DNA of 30,175 nucleotides from CAYJVB01 sp964373575 (GCA_964373575.1 CAYJVB010000008.1:1-30175), one strand, 5' to 3'; counted from the stretch's first letter, positions 15,818-24,426 are shown. Numbers and translations are program-made. Notes: generated by a model not told the origin, from the letters alone.

Positions 15818-16859
15818 TCTTTTCACCTATGAAATATGATTCATATAGATTTTTTGGATTTTTAGGTTTTATTATAAGATCAATTTCTCTGCCAATTCCA
15901 ATTTCTTTTGCTAAATCAAATACAAACTCATAAGTTATTAAATCCTCCATAGCAAATCCAGTAGAATCAAATATTGTTATTTCTTTACTGTTTTCTCTAC
16001 CTATTTTTCTTTTTGCAACTATTTCACCTAAATGCGCATATATTTTAGTCTTATCAATTTGTTGTGTTTCGCCTTCAATTATAGCTTGATCAATAAAATC
16101 CACAACGATTTTTGATTTTAATAGGAGTGCTTTTTCTATTTCAAATTTACCTGGGGAATCACCACCTACAGCGTTAATATGAGTCCCTTCGCGTACCCAA
16201 GCATTATAAACTATAGGTTCTGTATATTTTTCTTTACACGTTGCTGTAATTATAATATCAGATATTTTACACAATTCTTCTGGACTTTTTTCTTCTGCAT
16301 GAAACCCTATCTTTCTGCATGTTGATAAAAACAAATTTAAGGCCGATCGATCGATATCAAATGCATAAACACTTTCTATATTTCTGATCAGTGATATCGC
16401 ATGTATTTGATGTATTGCCTGTGCACCAGTACCTATAATCCCAACTATTTTAGAATCAACCCTAGATAGATATTTTGTAGCTACAGCAGAGGCTATCGCA
16501 GTTCTTATAGCCGTAAGTATAGTGGACTCAGTTATAAGTAATGGAAAGCCATTTCTTCCATCTACTAGTATTCCACAAGCTATAATAGTTGGTATGCCAA
16601 ATTTTTGTGAATTTTCTGGATGGGTATTTACAATTTTTATCCCAAAATAATCACTGCTTGCTGCTGGCATAGATTCAACACTTCCATGATCAAAGTAAAA
16701 TTCATGTCTTGCAGGAACCTTTATTTTTTTGTCCGCAAACATCTTGAATCCCCTTTCTAACTTAACCTCTAATTTTTTCATAAATTTTTCTAGGCCAACT
16801 TTTTGTATTAAAGAAACAATTTCGTTTTCTTGAATTAACAACGTTCTATTTTCATTCAT
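15810..16859 (-). CDS. Ornithine cyclodeaminase / mu-crystallin family protein
   Basis: 349 aa from the ATG at 16859; an earlier in-frame start would extend into the upstream gene. The NAD(P)-binding Rossmann motif IGTGAQAIHQIHA lies at about residues 140-153. The N-terminal active-site region includes KVPARHEFYF and SDYFGIKIVNTHPEN. ITATCKEK and NAVGGDSPGKFEI follow in the positions typical of the family. Members include ornithine cyclodeaminase (ornithine to proline plus ammonia), alanine dehydrogenase of the Archaeoglobus type, and lysine or ketimine-linked enzymes. The 8-nt overlap with proS makes proline formation the most attractive reading, but substrate is not decided by sequence alone. 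Confidence 0.88.
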   Translation of the reverse strand: MNENRTLLIQENEIVSLIQKVGLEKFMKKLEVKLERGFKMFADKKIKVPARHEFYFDHGSVESMPAASSDYFGIKIVNTHPENSQKFGIPTIIACGILVDGRNGFPLLITESTILTAIRTAIASAVATKYLSRVDSKIVGIIGTGAQAIHQIHAISLIRNIESVYAFDIDRSALNLFLSTCRKIGFHAEEKSPEELCKISDIIITATCKEKYTEPIVYNAWVREGTHINAVGGDSPGKFEIEKALLLKSKIVVDFIDQAIIEGETQQIDKTKIYAHLGEIVAKRKIGRENSKEITIFDSTGFAMEDLITYEFVFDLAKEIGIGREIDLIIKPKNPKNLYESYFIGEKNE

Positions 16860-17121
16860 TTTCTTCACTTCTGATAATTTCAATAACCAGTTTGCCGACA
16901 TCGGTTAACCTTGCTGACTGAAAATTTTGATTATCTCCAAAAGTTATGAGGTTCAAGTTTTTGAGAATCTTAGAATTACTCTTCAAAGTAGACAAAGAAA
17001 TATTATGTGTTAGTGACATTCTTCTTAAAAGTGATGTAATACTTTCAATTGAATTGCCATCTAAATATTTCAGAATTAAAATCTGTTTTTTATTGATTGA
17101 TCTAACTAAAAGTTTTTTCAA
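16852..17121 (-). CDS. Small winged-helix regulator, uncertain start
   Basis: 89 aa from a TTG at 17121, MKKLLVRSINKKQILILKYLDG. It carries a winged-helix pattern: a helix-turn-helix at about 25-60 (SIESITSLLRR, then SLSTLKSNSKILKNLNL) and a wing (LITFGDNQNFQSARLTDVGK). The frame stays open upstream but has no ATG or GTG. The first ATG after the predicted transcription start (17150) is in another frame and encodes only ten codons, whose stop overlaps this TTG by 4 nt. It overlaps the OCD gene by 8 nt, so a regulator of the OCD-proS unit is likely. The effector is unknown. Confidence 0.7.
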   Translation of the reverse strand: MKKLLVRSINKKQILILKYLDGNSIESITSLLRRMSLTHNISLSTLKSNSKILKNLNLITFGDNQNFQSARLTDVGKLVIEIIRSEENE

Positions 17122-17182
17122 TCCATTAAGCTTGTTGGTTGGCTGGACATCACTTTCACTTCCAAATTTGTTGTAATCTTAT

Positions 17183-17192
17183 CTTTTTATAT
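17183..17192 (-). promoter_or_regulatory. TATA box for the wHTH-OCD-proS unit
   Basis: ATATAAAAAG on the minus strand lies in the 95-bp gap behind csaA. Transcription would begin near 17162, about 12 nt before the ATG at 17150 and about 40 nt before the TTG start of the regulator. It separates this unit from the upstream csaA group. Confidence 0.55.
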
Positions 17193-17216
17193 GTTTTGGA
17201 CAAAAAATTTCGTCCA

Positions 17217-17552
17217 TTAAAACATTCTTACCCCCAAATCAACATCTCTCTCTGGCTTAAGCAAAACAATATTTCCATCTTTATCAGGAACACCTAACGT
17301 CAATACTTCTGACTTGAAGTTGGCAATCTGTTTCTCTGGAAAATTAACAACCGCTATAACTTGTCTCCCTAATAATTCTTCTTTTTTGTATAATTTAGTT
17401 ATTTGTGCGCTTGATTTTTTAATGCCGTATTTACCAAAATCTATTTTTAATTTATAGGATGCTTTTCTAGCTTCCGGGAAATCTAGAACTTCAATTATCT
17501 TTCCCACTCTTGTTTCTACTTTATCGAAATCTTCATATGTTATTTGAGTCAT
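17217..17552 (-). CDS. csaA: CsaA-type tRNA-binding-domain protein
   Basis: A 111-aa single OB-fold protein of the EMAP-II/Trbp111 class. Hallmarks in order: FDKVETRVGKIIEV (11-22), DFPEARKASYKLKIDFG (24-40), KKSSAQITKLY (45-55), GRQVIAVVNFPEKQIANF (62-79) and SEVLTLGVPD. Length and motifs match CsaA, described in Bacillus as a secretion-related chaperone but built like tRNA-binding domains. In archaea the function is unsettled; tRNA binding is a fair guess. The ATG is preceded by GGTGAT, and the gene lies 17 nt after the S66 peptidase stop, likely in one transcript. Confidence 0.92.
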   Translation of the reverse strand: MTQITYEDFDKVETRVGKIIEVLDFPEARKASYKLKIDFGKYGIKKSSAQITKLYKKEELLGRQVIAVVNFPEKQIANFKSEVLTLGVPDKDGNIVLLKPERDVDLGVRMF

Positions 17553-17569
17553 TTTATATCACCAACCCA

Positions 17570-18556
17570 TTAATGCATAATAATTTCTAGTTTGATTTTT
17601 CCATTTTTAGCAAGTAGTTTGCATTTACCACCGATTGGAAAAGTTATTCTAGGTTCTGTATGGCCAAAGTCTACACCACCAACTACAGGAACGTTGTCAA
17701 ATTTTCTATTGTTTTTGATAATTTTTGTAAGAGTATCTCTACTAATATTACTCTCTGGTTGAAATCTACCAATAACAACACCCTTAACACTAGAAAATTC
17801 AGGAATCAAACTGAGCGCTGTTAATGTGCTATCAAAATGATGAGCCCCTTCCTCTCCATCGTCTTCAACAAATAAAATTGAATTTTTTAATGAAGGTAGA
17901 TATTGTGTTCCAGCCAAATGTTGAAATGTCACTAGATTACTTCCTATTGTCGTGCCTTCAGCCTTACCCTCATTGATTATGAAAAAACCTTCATTCTCTT
18001 GGAAGTTTCTATTTATTTGATCTGTTGCCCATTTATCATTACTCCATTCTTCTGAAGATTTAATTTCAAATGGTTTATCGGAAAATAAACATTTCTTGAA
18101 ATATTCTAATGTGTACTCAAATCCCCGTTTATTACCAAAATTGAAAAAGTGTGGGCCCGAATAAGTAACCAACCCAGTTTTAGCATAAATTGCATTTTGT
18201 AAAGCAGTTATATCAGAATACCCACAAACAATTTTAGGATTCGATTTAAGCAACTTATAATCTAAATAAGGAAGAATTTGATTTGAATTAAAACCACCAA
18301 TAACAGCAATAATTAATTTTATTGATCTGCTTCTAAAAGCTTCATGTAGATCATCAACTCTAGACTTTATTGATGAAGAATTAAACTCATCTATTTCATT
18401 CACATGTCTCCCAAAACTTAACTCTAATCCCAGTTCTTCAAATCTTTTGATAGCCAATTCCTTTAAGTCTTTAGATACCCATTTCATAGCCAAACTTCTT
18501 GCAGGAGTAACAACTCTTACTCCATCGCCTTTCTTTAATTTTGGTGGAACAATCAT
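17570..18556 (-). CDS. Peptidase S66 (LD-carboxypeptidase/MccF family)
   Basis: 328 aa. The Ser-Glu-His triad of the family can be placed: the nucleophile elbow GYSD near residue 112, Glu in FVEDDGEEG near 230 and His in FGHTEP near 297. The N-terminal PPKLKKGDGVRVVTPARS is typical. Bacterial members cleave LD-peptide bonds of murein; MccF relatives cut the amide of toxic aminoacyl-nucleotides. Archaea without murein keep homologues of uncertain substrate, so a MccF-like or generic amidase role is more likely than cell-wall recycling. The ATG overlaps the HD gene's stop by ATGA, a coupled pair. Confidence 0.9.
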   Translation of the reverse strand: MIVPPKLKKGDGVRVVTPARSLAMKWVSKDLKELAIKRFEELGLELSFGRHVNEIDEFNSSSIKSRVDDLHEAFRSRSIKLIIAVIGGFNSNQILPYLDYKLLKSNPKIVCGYSDITALQNAIYAKTGLVTYSGPHFFNFGNKRGFEYTLEYFKKCLFSDKPFEIKSSEEWSNDKWATDQINRNFQENEGFFIINEGKAEGTTIGSNLVTFQHLAGTQYLPSLKNSILFVEDDGEEGAHHFDSTLTALSLIPEFSSVKGVVIGRFQPESNISRDTLTKIIKNNRKFDNVPVVGGVDFGHTEPRITFPIGGKCKLLAKNGKIKLEIIMH

Positions 18557-19209
18557 TTCATCTCCTCTTTGTATCTTTTCAAAAACTCCACCATAAACTT
18601 ATGTCTCTCTTCAGCTAACTTCTTTCCAGTTTTTGTATACATCAGATCTTTCAGCCAAAGTAATTTAGAGAAAAAATGATAGATCGGAGAAGGATCTGCT
18701 TTGTTGAGCATCATTTTCAATTTAATTGGCCTCTTAGGATTCCATTCAACTCTACCTAGTTCACCTTCCCAATTGTAATGTCCATGGAAAGTGAATACCC
18801 TTGCTATACCTCTAGCACCCATAGCTTCAAGTCTATCAGCGTCAGTAACAACTTTTTCTTCTAGGGTTTTTGGATATTTACCTATCTCATGTGACTCAAA
18901 TGAAGAAACAATAATGGCATTTTTAATTTTTTGAATTTCACCACCTGAAAAGTTTATTTTCTTCAAAAATTTCCCCGCAGTTTCAGCACTTCTTCCTGTA
19001 TGATCTTCATATTTTTCAGTTCTAGTAACAATATCATGCAAATAAGCAGCAGGAACAACAATTTTCATATCAGCATCCTCAACCAATCCAATCTTTTTAG
19101 CATTATTTGCAACACATTCAATATGATCGAACTTGTGAGCAATATCCACATTTTTTAATTTTTCTCTAACAAATTCTATGATTGTAGTTTCTTCTTTTTC
19201 TGTTAACAT
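18553..19209 (-). CDS. HD-domain phosphohydrolase
   Basis: A 218-aa metal-dependent phosphohydrolase of the HD superfamily. Metal ligands: His25 and His29 in HKFDH, His58-Asp59 in YLHDI and Asp123 in DADRL. An SSFESHE segment near 102-108 resembles the second-helix His found in the YedJ-like/5'-nucleotidase group. The C-terminal helical part (LLWLKDLMYTKTGKKLAEER) fits this subgroup. Nucleotide or phosphoester substrates are likely; no specific substrate is readable. A GGTGA ribosome site precedes the ATG and lies directly behind the 3' end of tRNA-Pro, so the mRNA probably begins as a tRNA read-through product. Confidence 0.88.
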   Translation of the reverse strand: MLTEKEETTIIEFVREKLKNVDIAHKFDHIECVANNAKKIGLVEDADMKIVVPAAYLHDIVTRTEKYEDHTGRSAETAGKFLKKINFSGGEIQKIKNAIIVSSFESHEIGKYPKTLEEKVVTDADRLEAMGARGIARVFTFHGHYNWEGELGRVEWNPKRPIKLKMMLNKADPSPIYHFFSKLLWLKDLMYTKTGKKLAEERHKFMVEFLKRYKEEMK

Positions 19210-19222
19210 AAAATCACCAAAA

Positions 19223-19297
19223 TGGGGCAGCCGAGATTTGAACTCGGGTTTTTAGCTCCCAAAGCTAAAGTCGTAGACCAAGCTGGACCACTGCCCC
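19223..19297 (-). tRNA. tRNA-Pro (anticodon UGG)
   Basis: A 75-nt tRNA without introns. The acceptor GGGGCAG pairs with CTGCCCC, followed by A73. The anticodon arm is TTAGC-TTTGGGA-GCTAA with anticodon TGG, and the T arm is CCGAG-TTCAAAT-CTCGG. The D stem GTCC/CGAC has one mismatch and the variable loop is 4 nt. CCA is not encoded. It is followed 13 nt later by the HD-domain gene on the same strand. Confidence 0.95.
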
Positions 19298-19395
19298 GTT
19301 TTAGAATAGGATATAGATTAAGTAAATTTAGAAGTAGTTCAACAGAGTGGAAGACATTCACCCATCTTTATCAAAGAAAGTATATGATGGGTAGA

Positions 19396-19404
19396 ACTTA
19401 TAAG
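19396..19404 (+). promoter_or_regulatory. TATA box for the MBL-fold gene
   Basis: ACTTATAAG is centred about 34 bp before the ATG at 19434, predicting a start within a few bases of the codon and so a nearly leaderless mRNA. The rest of the 19298-19433 gap holds the tRNA-Pro upstream region and no gene. Confidence 0.55.
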
Positions 19405-19433
19405 TCTTTTGTTCCATCTTATTATCGACTGAA

Positions 19434-20048
19434 ATGGCCGAAGTAATTGTATTAAAATCCGGTTATGCTATATGGGAAGGCTATGCTTCTCAAAAAGCGT
19501 GTGGAACTATAACTTTAGTAAAATCAAGAAATCATAATCTTATTGTTGATACAGGGAATGCTCAGAGTAAAAATTTGATTTTGAAACAGCTAGAAAAAAA
19601 TAATCTAAAACCCGAGAATATCGATTTTGCAATTTGCACGCATTCTGATATAGACCATATTGGCAATTTGAATTTGTTTCCTGAAGCAACTTTTATAGGA
19701 GGAAGTGATGTTATGAAAGGAGATTTGTTCAAAGAATTTTTCAAAGAGAAATATGTTATCGACGATGATGTTTATGTCATTCCCACACCGGGACATGATT
19801 CAAGAAGCATTAGTGTGATTGTAAAAACAGAGAAAGGCATGGTAGCAATTGTAGGAGATCTGTTTGAATATGATAAAGACTGGGAAACACCTGATTCTGA
19901 ATCATGGGAACCTTGGAGCCAAGATAAACAAGTTCAAATGGATAGCAGAATTAAGATTTGGAAACTTGCCGATTATATAGTTCCTGGTCATGGTGATATT
20001 TTCAAAGTTGATAGAAAAGTTAATTTAAGAAAGACAAAAAAGATATAG
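19434..20048 (+). CDS. Metallo-beta-lactamase-fold hydrolase (MBLAC1-like)
   Basis: A 204-aa single-domain MBL protein. The metal motif reads THSDIDHIGN: His70, Asp74 and His75 are present, but the second ligand of the usual HxHxDH is Asp72. PTPGHDSRS supplies His121, VGDLFE supplies Asp142 and VPGHGD supplies His186. The short size and the HIGNLNLF context resemble the MBLAC1-like group. The substrate is unknown; candidates include nucleic acids, lactones and thioesters. It is transcribed away from tRNA-Pro with its own TATA box. Confidence 0.85.
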   Translation: MAEVIVLKSGYAIWEGYASQKACGTITLVKSRNHNLIVDTGNAQSKNLILKQLEKNNLKPENIDFAICTHSDIDHIGNLNLFPEATFIGGSDVMKGDLFKEFFKEKYVIDDDVYVIPTPGHDSRSISVIVKTEKGMVAIVGDLFEYDKDWETPDSESWEPWSQDKQVQMDSRIKIWKLADYIVPGHGDIFKVDRKVNLRKTKKI

Positions 20049-20117
20049 AAATCATTTAGTTATACATATATTTTCATAAATAAGAATGGATTAATAACTA
20101 AAATTCATATCTTAATA

Positions 20118-20702
20118 ATGCCTTCTGAAGCCTTCAAAGTTGTCGTTGTCGGTTCTCATTTTGTAGGAAAATCTACTCTATGTCGTAATATAGTAAGTTA
20201 TCTCAAAGAAAAAAAACGAAACGTTGGATTTATAGATGAAGTTGTTCGGGACTGTCCATTTCCCATAAATGAAATGGCTACATTAAAAGCTCAAGATTGG
20301 ATACTTGAAGAGCAAAAAAGAAGAGAGAAAGAAATGGAAACAAAACACGATTTTCTTGTTATGGATAGGGGGGTTATCGATAATTTTGCCTATTGGATGA
20401 GAGTTGCAGAATTGAATAAACTGAACCAAGAAAAGGTTAGAGAAAAGACAGAAGAAGTATTTGAACATTCAAAGAATTATAATGTAATATTTTTTTTGCA
20501 ACCTTTTGATGCTAGTAAAATAACTAACGATAAATTCAGATCTGTTGATCCTACATGGAGAAATGAAATGCACGAAAGAGTTACCAATATAATGAATCAT
20601 TTTCAAATGAGCCACACAGGTAAAATTTTCATGCTGGACGGAAATAGAGAACAAGCTATTAAAATTGCAAAAAGGCAGCTAGACAAACACATTATAATTT
20701 AA
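20118..20702 (+). CDS. P-loop NTPase, nucleotide-kinase-like (AAA_28/NadR-like)
   Basis: A 194-aa protein with Walker A GSHFVGKST (12-20) and the kinase-like MDRG (Asp83-Arg84) on strand 3, where deoxynucleoside and NadR-type kinases carry the DRx or substrate motif. A lid-like basic helix (EEQKRREKEMETK) lies between them. Overall it resembles small ATPases of the NadR C-terminal/AAA_28 class, whose substrates range from ribosylnicotinamide to dephospho-coenzymes. Here the function is open. It lies 23 nt before mre11 on the same strand without a clear promoter between, so co-transcription with the repair genes is likely. A TATA candidate is TATACATATATT (20061-20072). Confidence 0.75.
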   Translation: MPSEAFKVVVVGSHFVGKSTLCRNIVSYLKEKKRNVGFIDEVVRDCPFPINEMATLKAQDWILEEQKRREKEMETKHDFLVMDRGVIDNFAYWMRVAELNKLNQEKVREKTEEVFEHSKNYNVIFFLQPFDASKITNDKFRSVDPTWRNEMHERVTNIMNHFQMSHTGKIFMLDGNREQAIKIAKRQLDKHIII

Positions 20703-20725
20703 GCTTAACAAGCGACATCATATTA

Positions 20726-21982
20726 ATGAAAATTTCTATATTTTCTGACACTCATTTTGGCTATGGTTTGAATACGAAAACAGAAGAGGACAGTTTTTAC
20801 AACGCCAAAGAAGCTGTTGAAAAAAGTTTGGATTCCGATCTGATAATAATTTGCGGCGATATCTTCGATAATAAATTTCCAAAAACAGACGTGTGGTCTA
20901 AAGCACTAAAAGTTTTGTCGAAGGCAGTTTTAACTGAAAATAATGGGATAAAACTTGTTAATACATTAAATAAAAACTTAGAAGAAATTTCACAGAAAGC
21001 TCTGAAAGGAATACCGATAATAGCTCTGCATGGAACGCATGAAAGATTGTCAAAAGATCAACAGAACGCAATTCAAACCTTAGAACATGCAGGGTTTGTT
21101 ATACATTTGCATCTCAACGGTTTAGTATTTGAGAAAAATGGCGTCAAAGTTGCAATTCAAGGAATGTCAGGTGTTCCAGAGAGATATGCAAAACAAGTTC
21201 TAGATAAATGGGACCCAACACCTATAGAAGGGTGCTATAACATACTTCTATTGCATCAAAGTATAGAACCTTTCATTTATTCACCCCTAGAACCCCCATC
21301 ATTAAATGTATCGAACCTTCCAAAAGGATTTGATCTAATTATTAATGGTCACCTGCACACACCCCAAATAGAAAAAATAAATCATACAACTTTACTTCTA
21401 GCAGGAAGTACGGTAATAACGCAATTGAAAAAAGAAGAAGCGGAAACTCCAAAAGGTTTATTTGAATTGCAGTTACCTGAAAACAAAATTTATTTTATTG
21501 AATTGGAAAATAACCGGAAATTTTTCTATGAAGAAATTTTTCTCGAAGAAAAGGAATCACTAAAAGATGTGATAAGAAATCGTCTGGATAATATTTTTAA
21601 TCAAAAATTTGATAAAGTTCCAATAATTAAATTCAAAATAATTACTAAGAAATCAACAATAGGCGACAAAGAATTGAAAAAGTTCGAAAATGATTATGAG
21701 GACAAAGCACTTCTGAGATTTTCAAAGCAACTTACAGCATCCGATATAATAGAAAAAATAGAATTTCTAAAAAAAATGCGAAGCGGCGAAAGAATATCAA
21801 TTGAAGAAATGGGTATTAGTTTACTGCAAAAAAATTTAGAAGCCTTAAAATTTTCCAAAAAATTTGATTTTGATTATTTGTTCAGACTTCTAGCTGACAG
21901 CCAAGTTAATAAAGCTTTTGATATTTTAACAGGGCAACAAAAAACAATATCAGAATGGAGAAAAGATATTTCTAGTGCATAG
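20726..21982 (+). CDS. mre11: DNA repair nuclease Mre11
   Basis: A 418-aa calcineurin-type phosphoesterase acting with Rad50 in double-strand break end processing. Motifs: SDTHFGY (Asp8, His10), CGDIFDNK (Asp45), HGTHER (102-107), LLHQS (His177) and NGHLHTP (His209, His211). Motif III has Thr104 where most Mre11 proteins have the metal-ligand Asn (GNHD). The C-terminal 120 residues contain the helical Rad50-binding region (EFLKKMRSGERISIEEMGISLLQ). It is followed 2 nt later by rad50. The archaeal partners HerA and NurA are not in this window. Confidence 0.96.
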   Translation: MKISIFSDTHFGYGLNTKTEEDSFYNAKEAVEKSLDSDLIIICGDIFDNKFPKTDVWSKALKVLSKAVLTENNGIKLVNTLNKNLEEISQKALKGIPIIALHGTHERLSKDQQNAIQTLEHAGFVIHLHLNGLVFEKNGVKVAIQGMSGVPERYAKQVLDKWDPTPIEGCYNILLLHQSIEPFIYSPLEPPSLNVSNLPKGFDLIINGHLHTPQIEKINHTTLLLAGSTVITQLKKEEAETPKGLFELQLPENKIYFIELENNRKFFYEEIFLEEKESLKDVIRNRLDNIFNQKFDKVPIIKFKIITKKSTIGDKELKKFENDYEDKALLRFSKQLTASDIIEKIEFLKKMRSGERISIEEMGISLLQKNLEALKFSKKFDFDYLFRLLADSQVNKAFDILTGQQKTISEWRKDISSA

Positions 21983-21984
21983 TT

Positions 21985-24357
21985 ATGATAACAAAACTTA
22001 AACTTGTCAACTGGAGATCTCATTTAGAATCAGAAATCGATTTTTCTCCCGGAATAAATGTATTTACAGGAATCATGGGTAGTGGTAAAACTAGTATTAC
22101 AAACGCAATTTGTTTCGGTCTCTTTGGTACATTTCCTGACTTGCAAACGAAAAAACTGAAAATAGACGATGTGATAATGAGCAAGCCTCATTTGAAGGAT
22201 AAAGCAGAAGTTACAGTTTCATTTGCTTTAAACGGGGATGAATATTCAGTTTTCAGGGCAATCGAGCGTGGTAAAGGCACTACATACTCTGAATTAAGAA
22301 AAGGAGAAAAACTAATCGATGCTCCACAAGCTCAACGTGTAACTGAACAAATTCAAGACTTGTTAAAGATAGATTATGAGTTATTCAGCAAAGCTATTTA
22401 TTCCGAACAAAACGGTTTGGATTATTTTTTAAGATTATCACGTGGAGAAAGAATGAAAAGAATAGACAATCTATTGATGATTGATAAATATGAAAAAGCT
22501 AGAAGTTCTGCAGTTACCTTGAAAAACAGGATAAATGAAAGAAAACTAGCGAAACAAAATCTTATTGATCAAGTTGATTTGCAATTATTAGAAACCACAA
22601 TTTCTGAAATGAATCTTGATATCAAGCAAATGAAAGAAAATAAGAAACATTTAGAAACTATACAAAAGGAAATTAAAATAACAGAAGAAAAATTGGAAAA
22701 GGAACTAAAAAATTATGAGCAGGTTGAAAGAGAATTAAGTGACCTCCAGCAAAAAAGAAAATCTGTTGGAGTATCAATAGAAGAAAATCAAGAAAGTATA
22801 GAAGAAATCAAGAAGTTGTTACGAAATAGAGGACCAAAAGAAATCAAAAATAGATTAGCAGAAGTAAAAAATCAATTAATTCTGTACAAAGAACAGCTAA
22901 ACAATTATTTGACTGAACAAGAAAAATTAATTTCATCACAGTCTGAATATAATACAAGAATTATTTACTTAGAGAAGGATATAGACCGATATAAAAGTGA
23001 ATTTCAGAAAAAGAGTGAAAATAAGAAAAAGATTAGTACAATAAAGCTAAAGTATGGGAATAATCCTTTAGAAGTTCTAGAAAGTGAAAGAAAGAATATG
23101 GAAAAAATCAATAGTGAATTAACAATTCTAGAAAACAGATTAAATGACTTGAACAATATCATTTTACAAGTTGAAAATTTGGAAGACGAGTGCCCTATTT
23201 GCAATTCAAAAATATCTCTTGATAAAAAGCAACACTTAATTTATGAAAGAAACTCAGTCATTTCTGAAATAAATCAAAATATGAAAGCAAAGAATATCGA
23301 AAAAGAAAAATTACAAGAGTACATAGTAGCATTAGAAAAAATAACAGGAGAGTTTATTTTATTGACTTACGAAACAAAAGATTTGGAATCTATAGAAAAC
23401 AAGTTGACAGAACTAGAATCATCATATAGAGAGGTTAACACTGAGTTAAGAAAAACAAAAGATGAAGGCGACAGGATAAAAAAACAAATTTCTGATGTGC
23501 AAATTGTTGTAAGAAGATTTGAAGCTGAAATATCCGAATTAGATGTTATCAATTCAAGATTGGATGAATTAGAAAACCGTGAAAACAAAGTAATCGATCA
23601 CAGAAATAAACTTCAAGAAATTGAGAAGAAATTATTAGCATTAATTTCTGAAGTTGAAAAAACTGATGCAGTTAAACTTCGAAATTTATACGAGGAGTCA
23701 ATATATAGAAAATCTGAGTTGCAAGTTAAAATAAATACGACAGATGAAATCTTCAATGAAAAAGCAAAAAGATTGAAGGAATTAGAAGACAAGAAACATC
23801 AAATTAAAAATCAAGTCGAAGAAATTAAAGGCCTAGAAAGCCTTATGGAAGATCTAAACATCTTTGAAAAAGCCTTAGCCAATACACAAATACAACTACG
23901 CGAAGAGTTTATAGACACAGTTAATCACACTATGAATGATATTTGGCCTGACATTTATCCCTATACAGATTTCTCTGGAATAAGATTAGCAATAGAGGAA
24001 GGCGACTATGTATTGCAATTGCAAGATAGAAGTAGTAGATGGATTGATGTTGAAGGAACTGCCTCTGGTGGTGAGCGAAGTATATCAGCATTGGTTTTAC
24101 GGATTGCGTTTTCATTAGTTCTCGCACCTCAATTAAAATGGTTGATTTTGGATGAGCCAACTATCAATTTAGATTCAAAAGCAATTGAAGATTTAGCTGA
24201 AACTCTCCGAAATAGAATAGGTGAATTCGTATCCCAAGTTTTCTTGATAACTCACGACAAAACTTTAGAAAATGCATCTACAGGCGAATTATACAGATTA
24301 CAGAGAGACAAAGGAACAGATGGCACAACAATCCTAGAAAAGGCAACAGATATATAA
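21985..24357 (+). CDS. rad50: DNA repair ATPase Rad50
   Basis: A 790-aa SMC-like ATPase, slightly short for the family owing to shorter coiled-coil arms. The N-terminal half of the head has Walker A GIMGSGKTS (29-37). Long coiled coils (about 180-400 and 410-640) flank the zinc hook CPIC near residue 403, where two molecules join through one zinc. The C-terminal head has the signature TASGGERSISAL, then Walker B and the D-loop in LKWLILDEPTINLD, and the switch His in LITHDK. The ATG lies 2 nt after mre11, so the two are translationally linked. Confidence 0.97.
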   Translation: MITKLKLVNWRSHLESEIDFSPGINVFTGIMGSGKTSITNAICFGLFGTFPDLQTKKLKIDDVIMSKPHLKDKAEVTVSFALNGDEYSVFRAIERGKGTTYSELRKGEKLIDAPQAQRVTEQIQDLLKIDYELFSKAIYSEQNGLDYFLRLSRGERMKRIDNLLMIDKYEKARSSAVTLKNRINERKLAKQNLIDQVDLQLLETTISEMNLDIKQMKENKKHLETIQKEIKITEEKLEKELKNYEQVERELSDLQQKRKSVGVSIEENQESIEEIKKLLRNRGPKEIKNRLAEVKNQLILYKEQLNNYLTEQEKLISSQSEYNTRIIYLEKDIDRYKSEFQKKSENKKKISTIKLKYGNNPLEVLESERKNMEKINSELTILENRLNDLNNIILQVENLEDECPICNSKISLDKKQHLIYERNSVISEINQNMKAKNIEKEKLQEYIVALEKITGEFILLTYETKDLESIENKLTELESSYREVNTELRKTKDEGDRIKKQISDVQIVVRRFEAEISELDVINSRLDELENRENKVIDHRNKLQEIEKKLLALISEVEKTDAVKLRNLYEESIYRKSELQVKINTTDEIFNEKAKRLKELEDKKHQIKNQVEEIKGLESLMEDLNIFEKALANTQIQLREEFIDTVNHTMNDIWPDIYPYTDFSGIRLAIEEGDYVLQLQDRSSRWIDVEGTASGGERSISALVLRIAFSLVLAPQLKWLILDEPTINLDSKAIEDLAETLRNRIGEFVSQVFLITHDKTLENASTGELYRLQRDKGTDGTTILEKATDI

Positions 24358-24426
24358 TTAATGTAAAAATACTTGTTGTAAATTGATTTATTTCGATTTT
24401 TAATATTTACGCATAAAATCAAATAT

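Noticed and set aside
15818..15826. Start of proS at the GTG at 15826
   Set aside because: That GTG is part of the AGGTGA ribosome site which serves the ATG at 15817.
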